Shown here one piece after another: positions 1 to 5,152 of a stretch of 5,918 nt of DNA (the stretch's first letter is position 1; each line of letters starts with the position of its first letter). A program made the translations under genes and the position numbers. The DNA comes from Candidatus Omnitrophica bacterium CG07_land_8_20_14_0_80_50_8. GTDB lineage: Bacteria > Omnitrophota > Gorgyraeia > 2-02-FULL-51-18. Under the pieces are notes generated by a model. It ran no database searches. It was not told the DNA's origin and saw only the letters and a program-made list of their open reading frames with translations. The DNA is taken from assembly GCA_002779345.1 (NCBI GenBank), contig PEWW01000142.1:1-5918 (forward strand), given 5' to 3'.

Positions 1-792
1 GCAGGTGACCAGGCGCCCGCCGCGCGCCAGACAGGAAATACTTTTGTCCCATACGTCCGGACCGATATGTTCAATGACCACGTCCACTCCGCGACCCCCC
101 GTCAGACGTTTGATCTCCGCGGCAAAATCCTTGGTTTTATAAAGAACGATTTCGTCGGCGCCTAGTTTCTTAGCGCGCGCCACTTTCTTGAAATCGCCGA
201 CCGTCGTAAAAACCTTGGCCCCTAAAAATCGCGCCAGCTGAATCGCCGCGCACCCCACGCCCGATCCTGCCGCATGTATCAAAACCGTCTCGCCGGGTCT
301 CACGCGAGCTCTAGTCACCAGCATGTGATAGGCCGTCAGCGACGTCAGGGGAACCGCCGCATACTCTTCGAACGAATAACGTTCCGAGATGGGAATCACA
401 AAACGCTCATGCGCGACGGTTCGTTCCGCATAACCGCCCTGACTTTGGAGCCCGAAAATTTGAAAATCCTTCGAATAGCTGTCTCTGGACTCAAGCGCCT
501 CCACGGCATTATTTAACAATTGACCGGGCGCCACGATCACACGCTCTCCCTTTTTGAAGCGCCGGACGCCTTTTCCAAAATCCAAAACAACCCCGGCCAC
601 GTCAGATCCCGAAATATGCGGCATCGGAATAGTAACACCCGGGAGCCCTTGTCTCATCCACAGATCCAGGTGATTCAGCGCGCAGGCCTTGACCCCAATC
701 AAAACGTCGTTGGGACCGACAACGGGTTCCTTGAATTCTCCGTATTTTAATACTTCGGGTCCACCGTGAGATTCAAAATAGACTGCCAGCAT
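1..792 (-). CDS. MDR-superfamily (zinc-ADH-like) NAD(P)-dependent oxidoreductase, C-terminus cut by window edge
   Basis: The frame is open from an ATG at 792 to the left edge, giving the first 264 residues of a protein that should be about 340 long. The N-terminal GroES-like domain starts with SHGGPEVLKY and carries ALNHLDLW (38-45) and HISGSDVAG (59-67). The Rossmann domain shows HAAGSGVGCAAIQLA (173-187) as the nucleotide-binding turn, then LTGGRGVDVVIEHIG (230-244), typical of quinone-oxidoreductase-like MDR enzymes. Asn40 stands where classical alcohol dehydrogenases have the catalytic-zinc Cys, and GSD replaces GHE, so a catalytic zinc is unlikely. The structural-zinc lobe is present in length, but none of its cysteines remain (about 89-107). 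It should be a soluble NAD(P)H-dependent reductase or dehydrogenase; the substrate cannot be read from sequence. The gene starts 4 bases after the pepA stop and has only a weak Shine-Dalgarno, so it is probably co-transcribed and partly coupled. Confidence 0.9.
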   Translation of the reverse strand, partial: MLAVYFESHGGPEVLKYGEFKEPVVGPNDVLIGVKACALNHLDLWMRQGLPGVTIPMPHISGSDVAGVVLDFGKGVRRFKKGERVIVAPGQLLNNAVEALESRDSYSKDFQIFGLQSQGGYAERTVAHERFVIPISERYSFEEYAAVPLTSLTAYHMLVTRARVRPGETVLIHAAGSGVGCAAIQLARFLGAKVFTTVGDFKKVARAKKLGADEIVLYKTKDFAAEIKRLTGGRGVDVVIEHIGPDVWDKSISCLARGGRLVTC

Positions 793-796
793 AGAG

Positions 797-2299
797 TTAG
801 AGATAACTCTTGATTAATTCCACCAACAATCGCACCCCGACGCCGGTGGCGCCTATCGGAGAAAGGGGCTTGGCGCCTCCCTCATTCCATGCGGTACCGG
901 CCACATCCAGGTGGGCCCAGGATGGGGTGTGATCCGCGAATTCTTTTAAAAACATTCCGGACGTGATAGTGCCGGCGTATTTTTTGCTGATATTTTGAAT
1001 GTCCGCGTAAGTCGCCTTGATGAGATCCGCATAGGCTTCCCATAAAGGCAATTCCCAACAGCGTTCACCGGTGGCCTCGCCCGCAGCCTTTAACTGTCGG
1101 ACAAGCTCCGCGTCCGTTCCCATTAAACCGATCGCCAAATCCGCAAACGTCGCGGCGCAAGCGCCGGTCAGCGTCGCGATATCAATCACGGCCTTGGGTT
1201 TATAGCGCGCCGCATAGCTTAGGGCGTCCGCGAGAATCAACCGGCCTTCGGCGTCGGTATTCAAAATTTCGACGGTCTTCCCGTTCATGCATCTGATAAT
1301 GTCCCCCGGTCTCTGGGCGCCGGCGCCGGGCATATTCTCGCAAACCGGCGCAAGGGCCACCACTTTGATAGGAAGTTTAAGATCCGCGATCACCTGCATG
1401 ACACCCATAACCGCCGCGGCCCCGCACATATCGAATTTCATTTTATCCATATCGTTTGACGGCTTGATTGAAATGCCTCCGGTGTCAAACGTGATTCCTT
1501 TCCCGACCAGGACCAACGGTTGTGAGAATTTTGGGGACTTCACGTGATTTTCCAAAATAATAAATTGAGGCTCATGGATACTGCCTTGAGAAACAGCCAA
1601 CAGGCCGCCCATCCCAAGACGCTTAATTCGGGACTTACCCAACACTTGGCACGTCAGGTGATGTTTGGAGGCCATGGCTTTGGCACTTTGGGCGAGTTTC
1701 TGTGGAGTCATCACGTTCGCGGGTTCGTTCGCCAAATTTCTTGCTAAAAAAACACCCGTGCTGATAACCTCGGCCTCCGCCAAAACTTGGCCCAACACGC
1801 GCGCATTTTTTTTATCTGCCGCAAAAAGCTCAAAATTCTCGATGCAAGATGCCGGAGACGGTTTTGATTTGTACTTGTCGAAACGATAGGTCGCCAGACG
1901 AGCGCCGCAGACGGCAGCGCCTGCGATATCGGCCAAAGAAAAATTCCCGCGGATCGTATCCAAATCCAGACGCAGGCTTTTGGCTTGCAGCAGCTTAGTC
2001 TGCGACAACGATTTCGCGGTCAGACGACGAACCCGGTCAAGCGAAAACCCTTCCTTTTTTCCGACCCCGATCAAAAGCAGCGATCTGGCCGTCTTAAAAA
2101 AAAGACCGGGAACCAGGAAAACATCCCCGAAGGTTCCTTTAAATTTTTTTACCGACAAGCGCTTGTAAATCTTTTCCTTTGCGGCAACGTCTAAACTCGA
2201 ACACTTGTCGAGAAAGCGTTTGTCGTTTTCAAAACAACCCACCGCCAAAAGATCGGCCGGCTCCAGGGGTTGTCCCGAACACCGCGCATAAATTTTCAT
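797..2299 (-). CDS. pepA: Leucyl aminopeptidase (cytosol aminopeptidase, peptidase family M17)
   Basis: This 500-residue protein has the usual length for PepA. Residues 1-160 form the variable N-terminal macro-like domain, and the catalytic domain follows from about 180. Every active-site residue of the family is visible: metal ligands Lys267 (LVGKG), Asp272 (FDTGG), Asp290 (MKFDM), Asp349 and Glu351 (signature NTDAEGRL, 347-354), and catalytic Lys279 (SIKPS) and Arg353. Each sits three residues before its E. coli PepA counterpart. The enzyme should be a cytoplasmic hexameric two-metal exopeptidase that releases N-terminal amino acids in peptide turnover. Some PepA proteins also bind DNA, but nothing here tests that. 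The ATG at 2299 is preceded by GGAG six bases upstream. It overlaps the stop of the preceding small gene as ATGA, which indicates translational coupling. The oxidoreductase gene follows 4 bases after the stop. Confidence 0.97.
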   Translation of the reverse strand: MKIYARCSGQPLEPADLLAVGCFENDKRFLDKCSSLDVAAKEKIYKRLSVKKFKGTFGDVFLVPGLFFKTARSLLLIGVGKKEGFSLDRVRRLTAKSLSQTKLLQAKSLRLDLDTIRGNFSLADIAGAAVCGARLATYRFDKYKSKPSPASCIENFELFAADKKNARVLGQVLAEAEVISTGVFLARNLANEPANVMTPQKLAQSAKAMASKHHLTCQVLGKSRIKRLGMGGLLAVSQGSIHEPQFIILENHVKSPKFSQPLVLVGKGITFDTGGISIKPSNDMDKMKFDMCGAAAVMGVMQVIADLKLPIKVVALAPVCENMPGAGAQRPGDIIRCMNGKTVEILNTDAEGRLILADALSYAARYKPKAVIDIATLTGACAATFADLAIGLMGTDAELVRQLKAAGEATGERCWELPLWEAYADLIKATYADIQNISKKYAGTITSGMFLKEFADHTPSWAHLDVAGTAWNEGGAKPLSPIGATGVGVRLLVELIKSYL

Positions 2300-2628
2300 G
2301 AGGCGCTCCGCGTTTCGTCGACAAAATGAACACGCACTCTGACAGACCCGTTCCTGGGCCGCGGCATGCCCTCCACGATGTTTAAGGCCTCGGTCCTTGA
2401 AATCTTACGGGGAAAATCAAGCCTAATCAAAAACTCATGAGAAATTTTGACGCCTTTTTTTCTCAAGGCCACCAGGCTGTCGCCAAATTTCTTGGCGCCC
2501 TCCATCGCGTCGCCTTTCAATTCAAGCTCCAGAGAATGAATCGCGCCGGATTCCTTCAAACGGCCGGCCACATGTTTCTTCACGTCCTGCGGAAGCATAA
2601 AACTATCGCTCTCTATCGTTTCGATCAT
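2296..2628 (-). CDS. Small conserved-looking protein of unknown function, coupled to pepA
   Basis: I do not recognise this 110-residue protein. It has no signal peptide, membrane segment or Cys pair. By eye, the pattern is a short N-terminal helix (13-27), a strand (SLELELKG, 32-39), an amphipathic helix rich in Lys (41-59), a strand (EFLIRLDF), a helix (SRTEALNIVEGM) and a final strand (SVRVRVHFV). This beta-alpha-beta-alpha-beta order would suit a small ferredoxin-like or similar alpha/beta fold; that is inference only. Reality as a gene is supported by the ATGA overlap with pepA, an AAGGGG Shine-Dalgarno eight bases before the ATG at 2628, and a good promoter about 55-85 bases upstream. 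Met11 (2598) is an alternative start but lacks as clear a ribosome site. Its position as first gene of the pepA transcript is the only functional hint. Confidence 0.8.
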   Translation of the reverse strand: MIETIESDSFMLPQDVKKHVAGRLKESGAIHSLELELKGDAMEGAKKFGDSLVALRKKGVKISHEFLIRLDFPRKISRTEALNIVEGMPRPRNGSVRVRVHFVDETRSAS

Positions 2629-2768
2629 TATAATTTCCCCTTGAGGACTTTATCCGTGATGTCACACGACAAAGCCAAAGTGATTATATTACAAATAAAT
2701 TTGAAATGGCAAATAAAATAAGGCGACGAAGCCCGCAACGACGCGGAGGGAGCTTTGTGGGCAGACGG
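2629..2768. other. 140-base intergenic region between phosphoesterase gene and orf110
   Basis: The right part, next to the phosphoesterase stop (about 2720-2768), is GC-rich. It can form only short imperfect stems, such as CCGC/GCGG on the minus strand, followed by a broken T-rich run, so a terminator is possible but not convincing. The left part (about 2640-2715) is AT-rich and holds the promoter described separately. No further gene is seen. Confidence 0.6.
2683..2712 (-). promoter_or_regulatory. Sigma-70-like promoter for orf110-pepA-oxidoreductase
   Basis: On the minus strand, TTGCCA (2712-2707, five of six matches to the -35 consensus) and a perfect TATAAT (2688-2683) are separated by 18 bases within an AT-rich stretch. 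Transcription would start near 2676, leaving a leader of about 48 bases before the ATG at 2628. It lies in a gap between two tightly packed gene groups, where a new promoter is expected. The call rests on consensus matching only. Confidence 0.65.
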
Positions 2769-3821
2769 TTAGGTGTGGATGGGTTCGGTGGTCAAAAGCG
2801 GCGTCATGTCGCCGGGCTCCCGGTAGCCCAATTTTATTAAAAAATCCCGAATGAGTTGCTCCTCGATATGCGTGCAAAGCTCGTGCTCCATCGTCTCGCA
2901 AATAATTTGTCCCCCGCCGACCATCCCGTGGCCGCCGGCCGTCCCCTTTTTTCCGATCAGACGCCTTAAGAAATTTCCCGCGTCACCTTTCGTGTTCGTG
3001 GTACGCACGGAAACGATAATCTTCTCGGGGGTTCGTCCGATGCACATAGACCAATTGATCCGCTCGACCTTGAGCATAAAGTCCGCGATGAACGCGACAA
3101 AATCAGGATTTTCTATTTCGCCCAACGAAGACGCGATCGCGTTCTTATAGATAAAACTATGATGGAGGGCGCGGTTTAGGGTGATGAAATAATCTCGCGA
3201 AAGTTTCGGGTGTTCGATACTGGCTAAAAGTTTTTTATTGCTCTTCGGGAAAAGCGCCAAATAAGCTTGGATATCTTTTTCCCCCGCTTCCCGGCCCAGG
3301 TCCTGGGTCTCAGAACTGATCCCGTAAGAAAGCGCCGTCGCCAGCGTCGAAGATATCTCAAGCCCGCTTTCCAAAAGGTATTCGGTTAAAATGGTCGCGG
3401 TGGCGCCGTAATCTATACGAATATCGACAAAATCCGCTTTGGTGGTTTTCCTTAAAGGGTGGTGGTCTATGATAATAACGGCCTTTTGCCTCTTGGGGAG
3501 CGAATTGTTGCCGGTGCCCGGCTGCATATCCACGACCGCGAAATTCACCCCGCGCTTAAAATCGGAATCCTTAAGCGGAGTCACCCGAAGACCCAGTACG
3601 CGGATCATCGCGCGATTTTCGGCCCGTCCGACAATACCGCTGTACTTCACCGCCGTGGGAATTTTGAATTTGCTGTTAACCAGATAGGCCAGCGTCACCG
3701 CGCTAGAAACGGCGTCGGGGTCAGGGTTGTCGTGCGTCAACACGATCAGGCGTTTGGTATTTTTAAGCGCTGCTTCCATTTTTTGGAAGCACTGCTGAAT
3801 TTCTTCGGGTTCGGTCAACAT
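2769..3821 (-). CDS. DHH/DHHA1-family phosphoesterase, NrnA-type (oligoribonuclease / pAp phosphatase-like)
   Basis: Counted from the ATG at 3821, the protein has 350 residues, close to the NrnA length. The N-terminal DHH domain shows THDNPDPDA (29-37, motif I), VVDMQPG with Asp98 (motif II), and IDHHP with Asp119-His120-His121 (motif III). The position equivalent to the next metal-binding Asp lies in GISSETQDLG, where Glu171 is found instead. The C-terminal DHHA1 domain carries the substrate-binding glycine motif GGHGMVGGG (296-304). NrnA proteins hydrolyse 2-5 base RNA fragments, and many also convert pAp to AMP in a manganese-dependent reaction in the cytosol; which activity applies here is inference. 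The start is ambiguous: a TTG at 3833 overlaps the upstream stop as TTGA, while the ATG lies 8 bases beyond that stop. Neither has a strong Shine-Dalgarno, so translation probably depends on coupling to the upstream adenylyltransferase gene. Confidence 0.9.
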   Translation of the reverse strand: MLTEPEEIQQCFQKMEAALKNTKRLIVLTHDNPDPDAVSSAVTLAYLVNSKFKIPTAVKYSGIVGRAENRAMIRVLGLRVTPLKDSDFKRGVNFAVVDMQPGTGNNSLPKRQKAVIIIDHHPLRKTTKADFVDIRIDYGATATILTEYLLESGLEISSTLATALSYGISSETQDLGREAGEKDIQAYLALFPKSNKKLLASIEHPKLSRDYFITLNRALHHSFIYKNAIASSLGEIENPDFVAFIADFMLKVERINWSMCIGRTPEKIIVSVRTTNTKGDAGNFLRRLIGKKGTAGGHGMVGGGQIICETMEHELCTHIEEQLIRDFLIKLGYREPGDMTPLLTTEPIHT

Positions 3822-3829
3822 GGCACCGG

Positions 3830-4984
3830 TCAATAGCGCGGGCAGTTGGGATCCACGTCCCGGGACCAGGCGTCAATGCCTCCGGCGAGATTCCAAACTT
3901 TTTTGAACCCGGCTTTTTGAAGGAATGCCACGGCCTTGGCGCTTCGGCCGCCGAAATGACAATGCATGACGATCTCATCCGCGCTGTCAAGCTCATGAAC
4001 CCGTTCCGGAATACTGCCTAGCGGAATAAGTTTCGCGCCGGCGATCCGGTTGATCTTGAACTCCGAGGGTTCTCTGACATCGATCAGCACGAATTTTTCC
4101 CGACGATCCATCTTTTTTTTAAGTTCCAACACTGTGATCTCGAGAATGCCTTTCGCGGACAGGTCATTTTTTTCCTCCGCGCCGCGTGTCAGGCCGCAAA
4201 AAGCCTCATAGTCAACAAGCTCTTTGATGGTCGGGTGTTCACCGCAGACTGGGCATTTGGGATTTTTTCTGAATTTAACTTCTCGAAAATTCATCTTAAG
4301 CGCGTCATAAAGTAGAAGCCTTCCGATCAACGGCTCCCCCTTGCCCAAAATCAGTTTGACCACTTCCGTCGCTTGGATAACGCCGATCACACCGGGAAGA
4401 ATTCCCAAGACCCCGCCTTCCGCGCAGCTAGGAACCATCCCGGGCGGCGGAGGTTCCGCAAAAAGACAACGGTAGCAAGGGCCCTTGCCGGGATAAAACA
4501 CCGTCGCCTGTCCGTCGAATCTAAAAATACTTCCATAAACAAAAGGTTTCCGGGTGAAAACACACGCGTCATTCACCAGATACCGCGTCTGGAAATTATC
4601 GGTGCCGTCGATCACCATTTCATAGTCCTTTAATATTTCCAACACGTTGTCCCGGGTGAGCCTTTCATCATAGGTGACCACTTTTACGTTCGGATTGATC
4701 TCGGCTAAACGTTTCTTTGCCGATTCGACTTTGGGTTGATCGACGTCGGAGGTCCCGTGAATGATCTGGCGTTGGAGATTGGAAAAATCGACCTTATCAA
4801 AATCGACCAATCCCAAGGTTCCTACGCCCGCCGCCGCCAAATAAAGCGCCGCGGGCGAGCCTAAGCCGCCGGTGCCTATTAAAAGAACATTAGCGGCCTT
4901 GAGCTTTTCCTGGCCCTCGACACCCACTTCAGGCATGATCAGGTGCCGGCTGTATCTTAGAATTTCGTCCTGAGTCAAAGTCAT
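3830..4984 (-). CDS. moeB: MoeB/ThiF-family sulfur-carrier adenylyltransferase fused to a C-terminal rhodanese domain (MoeZ-like)
   Basis: This is a 384-residue fusion protein. The E1-like domain (1-250) begins with the family's LRYSRHLIMPEVG and has the ATP loop GTGGLGS (37-43), NLQRQIIH (69-76), GTDN with Asp129, zinc ligands CYRC (170, 173) and CPVCG (244, 247), and a conserved Cys187 in PSCAEGGVLG. The rhodanese domain (about 280-384) has LIDVREPSEF and the active-site loop CHFGGR with Cys342. Such proteins adenylate the C-terminal glycine of a small ubiquitin-like carrier (MoaD, ThiS or CysO type), and the rhodanese cysteine then supplies sulfur as a persulfide to form a thiocarboxylate. 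No carrier gene is in the window, so the pathway (molybdopterin, thiamine, cysteine or tRNA thiolation) is undecided and the symbol is approximate. The ATG at 4984 is chosen because AGAGG stands five bases upstream; the in-frame GTG at 4990 is part of that ribosome site. Confidence 0.93.
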   Translation of the reverse strand: MTLTQDEILRYSRHLIMPEVGVEGQEKLKAANVLLIGTGGLGSPAALYLAAAGVGTLGLVDFDKVDFSNLQRQIIHGTSDVDQPKVESAKKRLAEINPNVKVVTYDERLTRDNVLEILKDYEMVIDGTDNFQTRYLVNDACVFTRKPFVYGSIFRFDGQATVFYPGKGPCYRCLFAEPPPPGMVPSCAEGGVLGILPGVIGVIQATEVVKLILGKGEPLIGRLLLYDALKMNFREVKFRKNPKCPVCGEHPTIKELVDYEAFCGLTRGAEEKNDLSAKGILEITVLELKKKMDRREKFVLIDVREPSEFKINRIAGAKLIPLGSIPERVHELDSADEIVMHCHFGGRSAKAVAFLQKAGFKKVWNLAGGIDAWSRDVDPNCPRY

Positions 4985-4989
4985 AGTCA

Positions 4990-4995
4990 CCTCTT
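4990..4995 (-). promoter_or_regulatory. Ribosome binding site that decides the adenylyltransferase start
   Basis: The minus strand reads AAGAGG followed by TGACT and then ATG at 4984, a well-placed Shine-Dalgarno. The GTG at 4990-4988 overlaps this site directly and so cannot itself be served by it, which favours the ATG and a protein two residues shorter than the longest open frame. Confidence 0.7.
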
Positions 4996-5018
4996 GTTAT
5001 AAAATTATGCGAATCAGT

Positions 5019-5049
5019 ATTCTATCATAACCAAAGCCATGGCTGTCTA
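5019..5049 (-). promoter_or_regulatory. Possible promoter upstream of the adenylyltransferase-phosphoesterase pair
   Basis: On the minus strand, TGATAGAAT (5027-5019) is an extended -10 element with five of six matches. TAGACA (5049-5044) is a -35-like hexamer, but the spacer of 19 bases is long. A perfect 10-base palindrome, AGCCATGGCT (5035-5044), lies mostly in the spacer and overlaps the last base pair of the -35 box, so it could be an operator or may be chance. The AT-rich stretch at 4996-5030 agrees with a promoter region. Evidence is modest. Confidence 0.35.
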
Positions 5050-5060
5050 AATTAGCTTCA

Positions 5061-5136
5061 CATCCTGGCCCTTGAGCGCCTAGCGAAGGGGAAGGATATG
5101 AGAGCAAGACCCTTCGGCAAAAAACGCCTCAGGATG
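5061..5136. repeat. MITE-like inverted repeat between queG and the adenylyltransferase gene
   Basis: A 76-base unit begins with CATCCTG (5061-5067) and ends with its exact reverse complement CAGGATG (5130-5136). Inside, CCCTTGAGCGCCTAGCGAAGGG (5069-5090, given here only as its ends CCCTT and AAGGG with an inner CGC/GCG stem) forms one hairpin. The right half, CCTTCGGC...GCCTCAGGATGAC, has the form of the interspersed motif CCTTCGxxx...CTCAGGATGAC that recurs in many bacterial genomes and metagenomes. It looks like two diverged copies facing each other. It is non-coding and could help end or protect the queG transcript. Membership of a repeat family is from memory and cannot be confirmed from one copy. 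Confidence 0.55.
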
Positions 5137-5152
5137 ACGGTTTGTGCCAAAG

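Larger units (their letters stand above)
4985..5152. other. 168-base intergenic region between queG and the adenylyltransferase gene
   Basis: From right to left this holds about 16 bases after the queG stop, the inverted repeat (5061-5136), a 10-base palindrome with the possible promoter (5019-5049), and the ribosome site. No small open frame with convincing coding character is seen. Confidence 0.6.

Noticed and set aside
274..750. Two plus-strand open frames opposite the oxidoreductase gene
   Set aside because: Their translations have no recognisable domain, and they lie wholly opposite a conserved MDR coding sequence, so they are antisense shadows.
1287..2194. Several plus-strand open frames opposite pepA
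   Set aside because: The minus strand encodes a complete PepA with all active-site residues; the opposite frames are low in coding character and overlap one another.
2652..2668. Short inverted repeat GTGATGTCAC in the leader of orf110, reminiscent of a CRP site
   Set aside because: The half-sites are separated by 2 bases rather than the 6 of a CRP operator, and the match is too short to call.
2718..2760. Possible intrinsic terminator after the phosphoesterase gene
   Set aside because: The minus strand offers only a 4-base stem with an interrupted T-rich stretch starting well downstream; too weak to annotate as a terminator.
2689..2901. Minus-strand open frame of 70 codons spanning the phosphoesterase 3' end and the promoter region
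   Set aside because: It runs out of frame through the DHHA1-containing gene and across the promoter; no motif or ribosome site supports it.
3439..3836. Plus-strand open frames opposite the DHH domain, the longer one 125 codons
   Set aside because: Both are antisense to the conserved DHH motifs, and their translations look like shadow sequence.
4373..4633. Open frames on both strands within the adenylyltransferase gene
   Set aside because: They fall inside the MoeB/ThiF catalytic region in other frames and show no independent support.
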